A stretch of 64,000 nt of DNA from Alphaproteobacteria bacterium (GCA_016124655.1 WGNI01000001.1:310001-374000), one strand, 5' to 3'; shown: positions 27,754-41,156, counted from the first letter of the stretch. Notes: a model not told the origin generated them from the letters alone. Program-made: numbers and translations.

Positions 27754-28515
27754 GTGACACGGCAATTCCCGACCAAGAATTTGAGGTTCTACCTCACCGC
27801 CCCGTCGGCGTGCCCTTACCTGCCGCAACGTCGCGAACGCAAAGTCTTCACCAGCCTCGATGGCCATGATGCGGTCATTCTCAATGACGCGCTGACGCAT
27901 GCCGGCTTTCGCCGCTCACAGAACATCGCCTACCGCCCCGCATGCGATCACTGCGACGCCTGCATCTCCGCGCGGGTGGTGGCCAACGAATTCTCGATGA
28001 CGCGGCGCTGGCGCAAGATCAGCGCCCGCAATCAGGACCTGTCGCGCGCGCTCAGGCCCGCGGAAGCCACCGAGGAGCAGTTCTGGCTGCTGCGCCGCTA
28101 TCTGCGCGACCGGCACGCCGAGGGCGGGATGGCGGACATGACGCTTTTGGACTATTCCGCAATGGTGGAAGAATCCTCCGTGCGCACGCACATCGTGGAG
28201 TACCGCTACACCGCGCCTGGACCGGACCAGGGCGAGCTTGCAGCCGCAGCGCTCGTCGATGTGCTGCGCGACGGGCTTTCGCTGGTCTATTCGTATTTCG
28301 ACACGCGCGACACGCGCCGCAGCTTGGGCGCGTTCACGATCCTCGATCACATCATGCAGGCGCGCGCGGCCGGCTTCGACCATGTGTATCTCGGCTATTG
28401 GGTGCCTGGCAGCGAGAAGATGGCCTACAAGGCCGATTTCCGTCCCCTGGAATTATTGCGCGGCGGGCATTGGGTGCGCGTGGACGATCCTGAGGCCATC
28501 ACCGGCGAACGCTGA
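27754..28515 (+). CDS. bpt: Aspartate/glutamate leucyltransferase
   Basis: Bacterial N-end-rule enzyme that transfers leucine from Leu-tRNA to proteins with N-terminal Asp or Glu, marking them for ClpS/ClpAP. The 253-aa product has the ATE N-terminal cysteine region (CPYLPQRRERKVF and YRPACDHCDACISARV) and the GNAT-like C-terminal part (SLVYSYFDTRDTRRSLGAF, GYWVPGSEKMAYKADF). It begins with GTG (27754), with AAGGA upstream; no in-frame ATG is near. A palindromic element begins two bases after its stop. Confidence 0.92.
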   Translation: MTRQFPTKNLRFYLTAPSACPYLPQRRERKVFTSLDGHDAVILNDALTHAGFRRSQNIAYRPACDHCDACISARVVANEFSMTRRWRKISARNQDLSRALRPAEATEEQFWLLRRYLRDRHAEGGMADMTLLDYSAMVEESSVRTHIVEYRYTAPGPDQGELAAAALVDVLRDGLSLVYSYFDTRDTRRSLGAFTILDHIMQARAAGFDHVYLGYWVPGSEKMAYKADFRPLELLRGGHWVRVDDPEAITGER

Positions 28516-28516
28516 T

Positions 28517-28583
28517 TAGAGCATCTTGTGACCATCCGATCACTGAATCGCCGAGTAATTTAAGTTGATCGGATGTCGCTCTA
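28517..28583. repeat. 67-bp imperfect palindromic element
   Basis: Outer arms TAGAGC (28517-28522) and GCTCTA (28578-28583) and inner arms CATCCGATCA (28533-28542) and TGATCGGATG (28566-28575) are perfect complements, separated by AT-rich DNA. The nested structure and its position, filling the whole space between two convergent genes, are like the small dispersed palindromic repeats of alphaproteobacteria. Only this copy is seen here. Its right end supplies the TAG stop of the M48 protease. Confidence 0.6.
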
Positions 28584-29630
28584 GGGCGTCGCAGCGCGCT
28601 GCGATCCCCACGGCCCTGCGCGCGGCGTCGCGGAGCGGCCGCCGCCGAACTGAACCAGGGCCGCGATGCGCTTGTCGATCGGCGGATGCGTCGCGAACAG
28701 GCCGGCGAAATCCGAGTGCGGGTTCTCGATGAACATTTCGCGGACTTCGGAGGGCGCGTTGACGGCCGCATTGCCTGAAATCTTCTGCAACGCCGAGATC
28801 ATGGCGTCGGCGTTTTTCGTCAGCTCCACGGCGCCAGCGTCGGCGAGATATTCGCGCCGCCGCGACAGCGAAAACCGGATGATGACGGCCAAGGCGTAGG
28901 CGATCGCGATCAGCGCCAATGCGATCAGAATGGCAAACCCGGCGCCGCCGCCTCCGCCGCTCGACGACGATCTCCGGTTCGACGAGCCGGAGCCGACGCG
29001 AATGCCGCCGCGGGTGATGCCGCGAAAAAGTATTTCCCCAACAAACGAAAAGATGCCGACGAAAATCACGGCGATGATAAGGAGCCGCACGTCTCTGTTG
29101 CGGATGTGCGTGAGTTCGTGCGCCAGCACCGCCTCAAGCTCGGCGTCATTCAAAGTCTCCATGAGGCCGCGCGTCACGGTGATGGAGTACTGGCCCTCGT
29201 GCAGACCGGTCGCGAACGCATTGAGCGCACTGGTTTCCATGACGCGCAGCGCGGGCATCTTCAGACCGCGCGAGATGCAGAGATTTTCCAGGAGATTGTA
29301 GACGCGCGGATTGGATTTGCGATCCAGCGCGCGGGCCCCGGTCGCGGCATCGATCATGATCTGATAAAATGCATAGGCGATCGCAAACCACACGCCCGCG
29401 CCGACCAGCGCATAAGGCCACGCATGGGCCAGCGCGTCCGCTGCCCACAGGAACGGTCCGCCGACATCGCCCGGCGCCTGATATCCTCCGAGCGTTTGCC
29501 CCGACAGGCCCGCGTACAAAAGAAACAGACCATAGGTGAGCAACAGCAAGAGCACGGGGAAGCCGGCCATCAACAGGACGGACTTCCAATTGTTGCTCCA
29601 GATATGGGTTTGCAGCCCATAGGCGCCCAT
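28581..29630 (-). CDS. M48 family membrane metalloprotease (HtpX-like)
   Basis: A 349-aa inner-membrane zinc protease. Two membrane helices (about residues 17-41 and 72-92) precede the zinc motif HELTH (171-175), and further hydrophobic segments follow at about 184-204 and 230-252. The third-ligand region is REYLADAGAVELT. A Gly/Ser-rich loop (residues 212-228) lies between the last helices. The lemA gene is 12 bases upstream; LemA with an M48 protease is a common conserved pair of uncertain role, perhaps in envelope quality control. The last residues are read up to a stop supplied by the palindromic element, so the C-terminus may be altered. Confidence 0.88.
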   Translation of the reverse strand: MGAYGLQTHIWSNNWKSVLLMAGFPVLLLLLTYGLFLLYAGLSGQTLGGYQAPGDVGGPFLWAADALAHAWPYALVGAGVWFAIAYAFYQIMIDAATGARALDRKSNPRVYNLLENLCISRGLKMPALRVMETSALNAFATGLHEGQYSITVTRGLMETLNDAELEAVLAHELTHIRNRDVRLLIIAVIFVGIFSFVGEILFRGITRGGIRVGSGSSNRRSSSSGGGGGAGFAILIALALIAIAYALAVIIRFSLSRRREYLADAGAVELTKNADAMISALQKISGNAAVNAPSEVREMFIENPHSDFAGLFATHPPIDKRIAALVQFGGGRSATPRAGPWGSQRAATP

Positions 29631-29642
29631 GGCGCGGCGGCC

Positions 29643-30215
29643 TTACGAAAAACTGACCTTCGGCGCTTCGCCAACGGTCGCGCGGTCTTCGCCGAGATCG
29701 AAGAACTCGCGTTTGGAAAAGCCGAATGGGCCGGCGACGAGCACGGCGGGGAATTGCTCCACGGCGGTGTTGAATTCGTTCACGGCGTTATTGAAGAAGC
29801 GGCGCGCGGCGGCGATTTTGTTTTCAATGTCGGAAAGCTCGGTTTGCAGGAGCTGGAAGTTCATGTTGGCCTTGAGATCGGGATAGGCCTCGGCAAGCGC
29901 GATCAGGCGGCCAAGCGCTGCGGTGAGCGCGCCCTCGGCTTGCGCCATCGCTGCGGGGTTCTTGCTGCCTTCAGCGCTCACGGCCGCATTGCGGGCCTGG
30001 ATGACCGCCTCCAGTGTGCCCTTCTCGTGGGCGGCGTAGCCTTTGACGGTCTCGACCAGGTTGGGGATCAGGTCGTGGCGCTGCTTGAGCTGAACGTCGA
30101 TGTCGCCGAACGCCTGGTTCGTGTTCTGGCGCAGCGCCACCAGGCGGTTGTAGAGCAGGATCAGGAACCCCGCCACGACGGCGGCGATGATCAGCAAAAT
30201 CCAACCGATGGTCAT
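29643..30215 (-). CDS. lemA: LemA family protein
   Basis: A 190-aa protein with one N-terminal membrane helix (IGWILLIIAAVVAGFLILLYN) followed by a long helical domain with the family blocks FGDIDVQLKQRHDLIPNLV and LAEAYPDLKANMNFQLLQ. A strong GGGAGG site precedes the ATG. Function uncertain; paired with the M48 protease downstream. Confidence 0.93.
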   Translation of the reverse strand: MTIGWILLIIAAVVAGFLILLYNRLVALRQNTNQAFGDIDVQLKQRHDLIPNLVETVKGYAAHEKGTLEAVIQARNAAVSAEGSKNPAAMAQAEGALTAALGRLIALAEAYPDLKANMNFQLLQTELSDIENKIAAARRFFNNAVNEFNTAVEQFPAVLVAGPFGFSKREFFDLGEDRATVGEAPKVSFS

Positions 30216-30283
30216 GGGGTCCTCCCGCGGCGAACCGCCGATCTACACTAGAAATCGGCTTAGCGCACAAATATGGCGATCGA

Positions 30284-32530
30284 TCAGCTTCCGAAAACGT
30301 CCCGGAAGCGGCCTGAGCGCGAAAAGCCGCGCGGCGCCATGCGCCCGGCGCTGGCGCGTTTGCCGCGATAGGTTTTCCAATCGGGGACGCTGCGCGTGCG
30401 CCCGGCGGAATCGATCCAGGCCAGCCCTTCGTCCTTGGAGAAGACCTCGACGTCGGCCAGCCCGCCCTTCTGGAAGGATTGTAGCTTGACGCCGCGCCCG
30501 CGCGCCATTTCCGGAAGTTCGGAAAGATCGAAGATCAACAGCTTGCGGTTTTCGCCAATGACCGCCAGCTGGTCGCCGTTTAGCGGCGAGGCAGCGCGCG
30601 TCTCCGCGGTCATGATCTGCTTGCCGGCGCGGCGGGCGGAGAGCATGTCGTCTTCGTTGGCGATGAAGCCATAGCCGTCGAGGCTGGCCAGAACGCGCTT
30701 GGCGCCTTGTGTATGGGCGAACAGCGCGACGATCTCGTGATTTTCATCGAGTTCGATCATCAAGCGAATGGGTTCGCCGGCGCCGCGTCCGCCGGGCAGC
30801 TTGTGCGCGTCCAAGGTGAAGGCGCGGCCGTCCGACGCGATCGCGATAATCTTGTCGGTGGTTTCCGCGTGCGCGACGAAGGCTGGACCATCGCCTTCCT
30901 TGAACTTGGTCGCCTCCAGATCATTGACGTGGCCCTTCAGGGCGCGGATCCAGCCTTTTTCCGAAAGCACCACCGTGATCGGTTCGCGCGCCACGAAGGC
31001 TTCGACGCTGATCTCCGCGGCGTCCTCGTTCACTGCGCCGAATGTAGCGCGGCGGCGGCCGAGCGCGGTTTCCGGCGCGAAGAGTTTCCGCGTGTCTTTC
31101 AGTTCGCCGGCGATGCGCCGCCACTGTTTGCGCGCATCGGCCAGCAGGCCGACGATATCCTTCTGCTCTTCGCGAAGGGCTTCGTCTTCGCGGCGCAGCT
31201 CCATTTCCTCCAGCTTGCGCAATTGGCGCAACCGCGTGTTGAGGATCGCCTCGGCCTGGGCGTCGGTGAGCGAGAAGCGTGCGATCAGCGCAGGCTTCGG
31301 CTCGTCCTCGTTGCGGATGATGCGAATGACTTCATCGAGGTTCAGGTAAACGATCAAAAGCCCGGCAAGAATCTCCAACCGCGCGGCGATCTTCTCCAGC
31401 CGGAATTCCGAGCGCCGGCGCAAGACCTCGCGGCGATGATCCAGGAAAGCCTGCAAGGCTTCGCCCAAGCTCATCACGCGCGGCACGCCGTGGGCGTCGA
31501 GCACGTTCATGTTCAGCGGCACGCGGACTTCCAGGTCCGAGAGCTTGAACAGGCTCTCCATCAACACGTTGGGTTCGACATTGCGCGATTTCGGCTCGAT
31601 CACGAGACGGATCGTCTCCGCGCTTTCGTCGCGTACATCACCGAGCAGCGTGGCCTTCTTGGTTTCGATCAGGTCCGCGAGTTGCGCCTCGAGCTTGTTC
31701 TTCTGAACGAGGTACGGAATTTCGGTGACGACGACGCGCCATTCGCCGCGACCGAGATCCTCGATCTCCCAACGCGCGCGCAGCCTGAAGCCGCCTCTTC
31801 CGGTCGCATAGGCCTCGCGCATGGAGTCTTTCGGCTCCACGAGAACGCCGCCGGTCGGGAAATCGGGGCCGGGCACGACTTCCAGAAGCTCTCCCACCGT
31901 CGCCTTCGGGCGCTCGATCAAGAGCAGACACGCGTCGATCAGCTCGGCTGCGTTGTGCGGCGGAATGGACGTCGCCATGCCGACGGCGATGCCCGATGCG
32001 CCGTTCGCCAGAAGATTGGGGAAGGCCGCGGGAACGACAACCGGCTCTTCATTGCGCCCGTCATAGCTTGCGCGAAAATCGACGGTGTTCTCATCGATGC
32101 CTTCGAGGAGCGCTTCAGCGGCCTTGGTCAGCCGGCTTTCGGTGTAGCGCATGGCGGCGGCGTTATCGCCGTCGATGTTGCCGAAATTGCCCTGCCCGTC
32201 GATCAGAGGATAGCGGGAGGAAAAGTCCTGCGCCAATCGCACAAGCGCGTCATAGATTGCGGTATCGCCGTGGGGATGGAAATCGCCCATCACATCGCCG
32301 ACGACTTTTGCGGATTTGCGGAACGCCGCATCCGCAGTCAATCGCAGGCGGCTCATGGCGTAGAGCACGCGGCGATGCACCGGCTTCAAGCCATCGCGCA
32401 CATCCGGCAGTGCGCGCGCGGTGATCGTCGAGAGCGCATAAGCGAGGTAGCGCTGAGAGAGCGCCTCGCCGATCGGCTCTTCGATGATTCGACCGCCTTC
32501 TGGCGGCAACGCGCCGACATCATCGGCCAT
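30284..32530 (-). CDS. parC: DNA topoisomerase IV subunit A
   Basis: Decatenating type II topoisomerase subunit (748 aa). The N-terminal breakage-reunion domain has the catalytic tyrosine at Tyr129 ([11 protein letters not shown]) and the helix [14 protein letters not shown], where residues 90 and 94 (Thr, Asp) correspond to the quinolone-determining positions. The C-terminal domain is a shortened set of beta-pinwheel blades, lacking a GyrA box, which separates it from GyrA. It ends the pdxJ-to-parC run; recO ends 54 bases upstream. Confidence 0.95.
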   Translation of the reverse strand: MADDVGALPPEGGRIIEEPIGEALSQRYLAYALSTITARALPDVRDGLKPVHRRVLYAMSRLRLTADAAFRKSAKVVGDVMGDFHPHGDTAIYDALVRLAQDFSSRYPLIDGQGNFGNIDGDNAAAMRYTESRLTKAAEALLEGIDENTVDFRASYDGRNEEPVVVPAAFPNLLANGASGIAVGMATSIPPHNAAELIDACLLLIERPKATVGELLEVVPGPDFPTGGVLVEPKDSMREAYATGRGGFRLRARWEIEDLGRGEWRVVVTEIPYLVQKNKLEAQLADLIETKKATLLGDVRDESAETIRLVIEPKSRNVEPNVLMESLFKLSDLEVRVPLNMNVLDAHGVPRVMSLGEALQAFLDHRREVLRRRSEFRLEKIAARLEILAGLLIVYLNLDEVIRIIRNEDEPKPALIARFSLTDAQAEAILNTRLRQLRKLEEMELRREDEALREEQKDIVGLLADARKQWRRIAGELKDTRKLFAPETALGRRRATFGAVNEDAAEISVEAFVAREPITVVLSEKGWIRALKGHVNDLEATKFKEGDGPAFVAHAETTDKIIAIASDGRAFTLDAHKLPGGRGAGEPIRLMIELDENHEIVALFAHTQGAKRVLASLDGYGFIANEDDMLSARRAGKQIMTAETRAASPLNGDQLAVIGENRKLLIFDLSELPEMARGRGVKLQSFQKGGLADVEVFSKDEGLAWIDSAGRTRSVPDWKTYRGKRASAGRMAPRGFSRSGRFRDVFGS

Positions 32531-32584
32531 GGGCGAATCCCTTGTCAGAGTGGTCGCCGAAAGGTCGGCGGGGAAGGTTACTAA

Positions 32585-33313
32585 TTAGAGTCTGCCTGCG
32601 AAGCCGAGGCGTTCGATCATGCGCCTGCGCGCTTCGGGCATGCCCTCGCCGCGCTGATCGAACAAGCGCCGCTCCAGAAAATAGCCCGCAAGCGCCAGCG
32701 CGTCGGCCACGTCGCCGCTTTCGATGGGCGCTTCGGCATCGCACAGGAAGGGCGGCAGGCGAATCAGTTTGTCTGCGAAGGGCGCGCCGGCTTCGGCGGT
32801 GGCGGCGCGGCCGGTGCGCGGGCTAACCCAGGCAAGGTGATCGGTTTCTCCGGTGATCGCGCAGCGCGTGAGGTCCAGCCCGTAGCCGATTTCGCTCAAC
32901 AGTCCCAATTCGAAGCGCGCATAGAGCGCGGGCCAGATATCGGCTGTCGGCAGCGATTCGATCAGCACAAGCAGCGCATCATAGAGCGTGGGATATGCGT
33001 GGCGCTCGGGCGCGCCGGCGCGCACCAAAGAAATCGCCGAGGCCAGTCCAGACAAGGCAAGTGCATTGTCGAGCAGCCGTCCCGCATAGGGTTCGGATAG
33101 TTCCAGCGGCGAGAAAAAACCCAATTGCTCGCTCAGGCGCGCTTTCCAGCCGGCGCGCACAAGATTGCCTGCCTGCACGATCGGCTGGGCGCGACGGCCG
33201 CCATGCACGACGCCGCCGTATCGGCCATGGCTGCGCGCAAACAGGTCGGCGACCAGCTTGCCCTCTCCGAACGGGCGGCAGCCCAAAACAATGGCGTCGT
33301 CGACCCATTCCAT
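32585..33313 (-). CDS. recO: DNA repair protein RecO
   Basis: Recombination mediator of the RecFOR pathway. The 242-aa product shows the N-terminal OB-fold opening (MEWVDDAIVLGCRPFGEGKLVADLF), the LVRAGWKARLSEQLG segment and the helical C-terminal domain. The usual zinc-cysteine motif is reduced to isolated cysteines. The start ATG overlaps the previous stop by one base (TGATG). The open frame runs to 33655, but only as a shadow of the upstream gene. Confidence 0.93.
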   Translation of the reverse strand: MEWVDDAIVLGCRPFGEGKLVADLFARSHGRYGGVVHGGRRAQPIVQAGNLVRAGWKARLSEQLGFFSPLELSEPYAGRLLDNALALSGLASAISLVRAGAPERHAYPTLYDALLVLIESLPTADIWPALYARFELGLLSEIGYGLDLTRCAITGETDHLAWVSPRTGRAATAEAGAPFADKLIRLPPFLCDAEAPIESGDVADALALAGYFLERRLFDQRGEGMPEARRRMIERLGFAGRL

Positions 33314-33831
33314 CAGCGTGACGCCATGTCCCGTTCGAAGGCTTGCCGCAATCGCCGCGAATTCGGCTCGCCGCGCGGAGAACAAGCCGGACAGCCGCAG
33401 GGCGCGCGCCCGTGGGCGTTGGGAAAGTGGCGCCAGCCAATCACGCCGCGCAAGGGATAAATCCCGATGATGGCGGCGGCTGGCACGGCATCGTGAAAGA
33501 TCGTCTCCATGCCCAAAGGATCGGACATTGACGCGATGGCGGCGCATGCCTTCGCTGCGGTGGTTTGCATGTGCTCGCCATTGTAGCGCCCGAACCAAAC
33601 CGGACAGGCGTCGTCCACGCGAAAGCGCACGCCGATCAGCGGCTGGCGGCGCCATTTGAGCACTTCACGGGTCCATTGGTGGGCGTGCACATAGTTTTGC
33701 AGAAGCGGAAACGCAAACACGACATCGTTTGCTCTTCGCGCCCCCGGAAACAACGCCCTGCCCGGCTTGATCCCCTGGCGCTCAATGCGCCGGCGCGCCG
33801 ACGCCGTCGCGATGTGCACGAACACCGCCAT
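33313..33831 (-). CDS. Conserved hypothetical protein between era and recO
   Basis: A 172-aa soluble protein with no name I can assign, though the pattern recalls a conserved bacterial family. Landmarks are VHIATASARRRIERQGIKPG at the N-terminus, VHAHQWTREVLKW, a VRFRVDDACPVWFGRYN strand pair, GVIGWRHFPNAHGR, and a Cys motif CGCPAC near the end that may bind zinc. The opening H-I-x...I...GI pattern resembles the first motif of ADP-ribosyltransferase-fold enzymes, a guess only. The ATG follows the era stop directly (TAAATG) and its stop overlaps recO, so it is co-translated with repair and RNA-processing genes. Confidence 0.75.
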   Translation of the reverse strand: MAVFVHIATASARRRIERQGIKPGRALFPGARRANDVVFAFPLLQNYVHAHQWTREVLKWRRQPLIGVRFRVDDACPVWFGRYNGEHMQTTAAKACAAIASMSDPLGMETIFHDAVPAAAIIGIYPLRGVIGWRHFPNAHGRAPCGCPACSPRGEPNSRRLRQAFERDMASR

Positions 33832-34770
33832 TTAGGCGTCCCAGTCCAAGCCGAGAGATTGAAAGAGCGCGCGGTCTTCGCTCCATTTCTCCTGCACCTT
33901 CACGTGCAGAAACAGATGCACTTTGCGCTCGAACAAGGTCTCCATCTCTTCACGCGCGGCCTGACCAATCGCTTTGACCGTGCGGGCATTGTTGCCGATG
34001 GCGATCTTGCGTTGGCTTTCGCGCTGGACATAGATCGTCTGCTCGATACGCACGGAGCCGTCCTTGCGCTCTTGCCACGCCTCGGTGGCGACAGTCGCGT
34101 CGTAGGGCACTTCGTCATGCAGGCGCAGCATAAGCTTTTCGCGGGTGATCTCCGCGGCGATCATGCGCGAGGGCGCATCGGCGATGTCGTCCTCCGGGAA
34201 GAGCCACGGACCTTGGGGAGCGATGGCGCCAAGGTGTGCGGCCAGATCCTCTATGCCGTCGCGGTTCAGCGCGCTGACCATAAACGCTTTGGCGTAGGCG
34301 CCGGTATCGAACCATCGGCGCGACACCGCCAGCAGCGCCTCGCGCGGCATCGCATCGATCTTGTTGAGCACAAGGATAGATTTCGCCGGCATCGCTTGCA
34401 GCGCGGCGTTGATGGTCATCGCGTCGTCGTGGGCGCGTTTATCCGCGCCGCTGGGATCGCCAGCGTCGATGCGCGCCTCCGCGCTTGCATCCACCAGATG
34501 CACAACAGCATCGGCGCCCTCCGCGGAGGCCCATGCCGCGCGCACCATGGCGCGATCGAGCCGCCGCTTGGCTTCGAACACGCCCGGCGTGTCGATCAAC
34601 ACGAGCTGCGTTTCGCCGCGCATGGCGACGCCGCGCAGCGGATACCGCGTCGTTTGCACTTTGTGGGTGACGATGGCGACCTTGCGCCCGACGAGCGCAT
34701 TCACGAGGGTCGATTTGCCGGCGTTCGGCGCGCCGACAATCGCCACGACGGCGCACCGGCGCTCAGACAT
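33832..34770 (-). CDS. era: GTPase Era
   Basis: Essential GTPase assisting 16S rRNA maturation and 30S assembly. The 312-aa product has the GTPase motifs GAPNAGKST (13-21), DTPG and NKID, then a C-terminal KH domain (IAIGNNARTVKAIGQAAREEME with the GNN loop). Its first bases overlap the rnc stop, the classic rnc-era pair. Confidence 0.98.
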   Translation of the reverse strand: MSERRCAVVAIVGAPNAGKSTLVNALVGRKVAIVTHKVQTTRYPLRGVAMRGETQLVLIDTPGVFEAKRRLDRAMVRAAWASAEGADAVVHLVDASAEARIDAGDPSGADKRAHDDAMTINAALQAMPAKSILVLNKIDAMPREALLAVSRRWFDTGAYAKAFMVSALNRDGIEDLAAHLGAIAPQGPWLFPEDDIADAPSRMIAAEITREKLMLRLHDEVPYDATVATEAWQERKDGSVRIEQTIYVQRESQRKIAIGNNARTVKAIGQAAREEMETLFERKVHLFLHVKVQEKWSEDRALFQSLGLDWDA

Positions 34771-35464
34771 CGACGCCCGCTTGCTTCAAGAGCGCGATGG
34801 CCGCAGCGCGCTCCGCATCGCGCTTCGATGCGCCTTCCGCGCGCACGGGCTCCAGGCCTTCGACGCGCGCTTCGACAATGAAGACCGGCGCATGATCTGG
34901 TCCCTCCCGGGACACGACGTCGTAAGCCGGCTCCTTGCGCCGTCGCGCGGCTGCCCATTCCTGCAGGAGGTTCTTTGGAGACGCCTGGGCATTGCCGGAC
35001 TGTTCGAGCGCGTCGCCCCAAAAGCGCAGAATGAACGCCTGCGCGACGTCGTAGCCGCCTTCGAGATAAAGCGCTGCAATCACGGACTCGCACACGTCGG
35101 CGAGGATGGCTTCGGTCAGGCGGAAGTTCGGATCGCGTTTCGGACGCGCGGCGATGATGTGCTGCTCCAGACCTGCCCTCCTTGCGGCGCGCGCGCACGC
35201 GTGACGATCCACCAATGCATTGAAGCGGACCGCAAGATCGCCCGCGGAATCCTCAGGATAGCTCGCGTACACAAAGCGCGCGGCCACAAGCCCCAGGACG
35301 CGATCGCCGAGGAACTCCAGCCGATCGTAGGTTCTTTGATCGCCGCCAGCGCTGCCATGGGTCAGCGCTTCGCGCAGCAGCGTCTCATCCTTGAAGGACC
35401 AGCCCAGCGTGGCGCTCAGAGCGTCTTGAGTGTGCGCTGTCTCCGGAGGCGCCGGTTTCGACAT
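34763..35464 (-). CDS. rnc: Ribonuclease III
   Basis: Double-strand RNA endonuclease processing rRNA and mRNA. The 233-aa product has the RNase III signature DRLEFLGDRVLGLV (Glu50 and Asp54 in the metal site) and a C-terminal double-strand RNA-binding domain (LLQEWAAARRRKEPAYDV onward). It lies 12 bases after lepB and overlaps era by eight. Confidence 0.97.
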   Translation of the reverse strand: MSKPAPPETAHTQDALSATLGWSFKDETLLREALTHGSAGGDQRTYDRLEFLGDRVLGLVAARFVYASYPEDSAGDLAVRFNALVDRHACARAARRAGLEQHIIAARPKRDPNFRLTEAILADVCESVIAALYLEGGYDVAQAFILRFWGDALEQSGNAQASPKNLLQEWAAARRRKEPAYDVVSREGPDHAPVFIVEARVEGLEPVRAEGASKRDAERAAAIALLKQAGVDV

Positions 35465-35476
35465 GAGCTGCGGCGT

Positions 35477-36238
35477 TTACTCCACGGGCCGCAGGAACCG
35501 TTCGCCGCGGAACCCCGTGATCAGAGTCCAGGGCTGGAAAATCGACGTGGTTCCATCAAAAGACGCGAAGATGAATTGCGCGGGGCCGACGAGATTGTCT
35601 TCCGGCACATAGCCGACAAAGTAGGTGCGGCTGTCCTGCGAATTATCTCGGTCATCGCCCATCATGAAATAATGGCCTTCGGGCACTTCAAAGACGCGCG
35701 TGTTGTCGTAATCGCCCTGCGGATCGCGATCAAAGGTGACGTAGCTCACCCCGTTCGGCAGCGTCTCGCGAAAGGCGGGGATTTCGAGCGTCGCGCCGTC
35801 GGCCTCCTCGAACGCGACGGGGCCCAACGATTCGTGGGTCACCGCCTCGCCGTTGATGTGCAGTACCCCGTTGATCATTTGGATGCGATCGCCGGGCATG
35901 CCGATGACGCGTTTCACGAAGTCCCGGTTCGGCTCCGGCAGGGGACGAAACACCGCGACATCGCCGCGCTCGGGCGGGGTGTCGAAGATGCGGCCATGAG
36001 GCAGCAATCGCTCCAGCGGCGCGAAGGAGTAGCGCCCATAGCCGTAGGTCCATTTCGTGACGACGATATAATCGCCGACCTCCAGCGTCGGCTGCATCGA
36101 GCCAGACGGGATGCGAAACGGTTGCGCGACGGTGAAGCGGATCAGCATCGCCAGCGCCAGCGCGTACAGAATCGTCTTGAGGTTGTCCCACAGCGTTTCG
36201 AGGGCCGAGGGGGCTCCAGACGTTGAAGTCATGGTCAT
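35477..36238 (-). CDS. lepB: Signal peptidase I
   Basis: Membrane serine protease that removes signal peptides from exported proteins. The 253-aa product has an N-terminal membrane anchor (about residues 22-38), the catalytic serine Ser47 (PSGSMQPT), Lys109 ([11 protein letters not shown]) of the Ser-Lys dyad, and the later [15 protein letters not shown] block ([12 protein letters not shown]). The ATG at 36238 overlaps the acpS stop (ATGA); an ATG two codons on is also possible. Confidence 0.96.
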   Translation of the reverse strand: MTMTSTSGAPSALETLWDNLKTILYALALAMLIRFTVAQPFRIPSGSMQPTLEVGDYIVVTKWTYGYGRYSFAPLERLLPHGRIFDTPPERGDVAVFRPLPEPNRDFVKRVIGMPGDRIQMINGVLHINGEAVTHESLGPVAFEEADGATLEIPAFRETLPNGVSYVTFDRDPQGDYDNTRVFEVPEGHYFMMGDDRDNSQDSRTYFVGYVPEDNLVGPAQFIFASFDGTTSIFQPWTLITGFRGERFLRPVE

Positions 36239-36675
36239 GCGTTTCTCGCCGGCGGGCCTTGCTCACGCCCGTCGGACGCACGCTCAGCCGAGATGATAAC
36301 AAAGCTCTGGGCGAGCGGGGGCTCGTCCGTCAAGCTGACATGAATGTGCGCCACATAGCCCGGCGGGGTGAGCGCGGCCAAGCGCTCGGCTGCGCCGCCG
36401 GTCAGCGCCATGGTCGGGCGGCCGGAGCGCAGATTCACCACGCCCATATCGCGCCAGTAGACGCCCTGGCGGATGCCGGTGCCCAACGCCTTGGCGCACG
36501 CTTCTTTCGCCGCGAAGCGCTTAGCGTAGCTGGCGGCGCGCTGATCGGGACGCCGCTTGGCGCGGGCGCGCTCCATTTCGGTAAACACGCGCAACTCGAA
36601 CCGCTCGCCAAAACGCGCCAGCGCCTTCTCAATCCGGCGAATGTCGCAGAGGTCCGAGCCGATTCCCAAGATCAT
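36235..36675 (-). CDS. acpS: Holo-[acyl-carrier-protein] synthase
   Basis: Transfers phosphopantetheine from CoA to apo-ACP. The 146-aa product shows [12 protein letters not shown] with Asp8 and [15 protein letters not shown] with Glu58, the magnesium-binding pair. The ATG at 36675 gives the canonical N-terminus; a GTG five codons upstream is less likely. It follows pdxJ by 19 bases, the usual pdxJ-acpS-lepB-rnc-era order. Confidence 0.95.
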   Translation of the reverse strand: MILGIGSDLCDIRRIEKALARFGERFELRVFTEMERARAKRRPDQRAASYAKRFAAKEACAKALGTGIRQGVYWRDMGVVNLRSGRPTMALTGGAAERLAALTPPGYVAHIHVSLTDEPPLAQSFVIISAERASDGREQGPPARNA

Positions 36676-36694
36676 TGCATTTCCAAGCACTTGA

Positions 36695-37456
36695 TCATGT
36701 TGGATCGGCTCTCGCTGCGTCCATTCTGTGGCGCATTTCGCGCACCGCGGCGGCCAGCCCGGAGAAGATCGCCTCCCCGATCAGGAAATGGCCGATATTG
36801 AGCTCCCGGAGCTGGGGGATCGCCGCGATGGGACCCACGCTTTCAAACGTGATGCCGTGACCGGCGTGCACCTCGATGCCGAGCCGGTCCCCCTCCTCGG
36901 CGGCGCGCCGCAGCGCGGATAGATGGCGTTCCGCCTCCGCGCCATGGCCTGAAGCGATGGCGTCACAATAGGCGCCGACGTGCAGCTCCACCACCGGGGC
37001 GCCTAAGCCGGCGGCGGCGGCGACCTGGTCGCGGTCGGGGTCGATGAACAGCGACACCCGGATGCCGGCGTCCCTCAAACGGCGGACGTAAGGGGCGATG
37101 AGGTTGTGCTGGCGCGCGGCGTCCAGGCCGCCCTCCGTCGTCCGCTCATCCCGGCGTTCGGGCACGAGGCAACATGCATGCGGCGCGGCGGCCAAGGCGA
37201 GATCGAGCATCTCCGGCGCGCAGGCCATCTCCAGATTGATCGGCAGCGCGACGGCCTTGGCCAGGCGGGCCAGGTCCTCCTCCCGGACGTGGCGGCGATC
37301 CTCGCGCACGTGCAGGGTGATGCCATCGGCGCCGGCTTCGGCGGCGACGATCGCGGCGCGCGCAGGGTCGGGATGGGCGCCGCCCCTGGCGTTTCGGATG
37401 GTGGCGACGTGATCGACATTGACCCCGAGCCTCAGGCTCGACGGCTTGGTGGACAT
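36695..37456 (-). CDS. pdxJ: Pyridoxine 5'-phosphate synthase
   Basis: Final step of the DXP-dependent vitamin B6 pathway. The 253-aa TIM-barrel protein has [17 protein letters not shown] at the N-terminus, [11 protein letters not shown], the [10 protein letters not shown] strand, and [24 protein letters not shown] precedes the ATG. First gene of the run ending in parC; the 142-base gap upstream up to tRNA-Leu must contain its promoter. Confidence 0.97.
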   Translation of the reverse strand: MSTKPSSLRLGVNVDHVATIRNARGGAHPDPARAAIVAAEAGADGITLHVREDRRHVREEDLARLAKAVALPINLEMACAPEMLDLALAAAPHACCLVPERRDERTTEGGLDAARQHNLIAPYVRRLRDAGIRVSLFIDPDRDQVAAAAGLGAPVVELHVGAYCDAIASGHGAEAERHLSALRRAAEEGDRLGIEVHAGHGITFESVGPIAAIPQLRELNIGHFLIGEAIFSGLAAAVREMRHRMDAARADPT

Positions 37457-37598
37457 CGGTCCTTGGATCCCCTGCGCCGCCCCGGCTTGTCCGGGCGCGC
37501 TTGAACGCTTGAGACTTATCGCGTCGCAGCCTTGCCGTCACGCGCGGCGGGCGCCCCTGGCGGCCCAAGCGGGAACGGCTTAAGCCAGAAACCAGCTC

Positions 37599-37683
37599 GC
37601 GGACGTGGCGGAACTGGCAGACGCACTGGATTTAGGTTCCAGCGCCTCACGGCGTGCGGGTTCGACTCCCGCCGTCCGCACCA
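37599..37683 (+). tRNA. tRNA-Leu, anticodon UAG
   Basis: Class II tRNA of 85 bases with encoded CCA. The acceptor stem GCGGACG pairs with CGTCCGC. The anticodon stem CTGGA/TCCAG encloses TTTAGGT (anticodon TAG). A long variable arm (CGCCTCACGGCGT) and the T-loop TTCGACT follow. It reads CUA and, by wobble, other CUN leucine codons. Convergent with dnaE, 16 bases from its stop. Confidence 0.96.
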
Positions 37684-37699
37684 GGGCCAATCACGCCGC

Positions 37700-41125
<3,426 letters not shown>

Positions 41126-41156
41126 CCGATCCTCCTGAACACGCCAGAGATAGACG

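Noticed and set aside
30707..32584. A 625-codon open frame antisense to parC
   Set aside because: Same antisense-bias explanation; no ribosome site or family resemblance.
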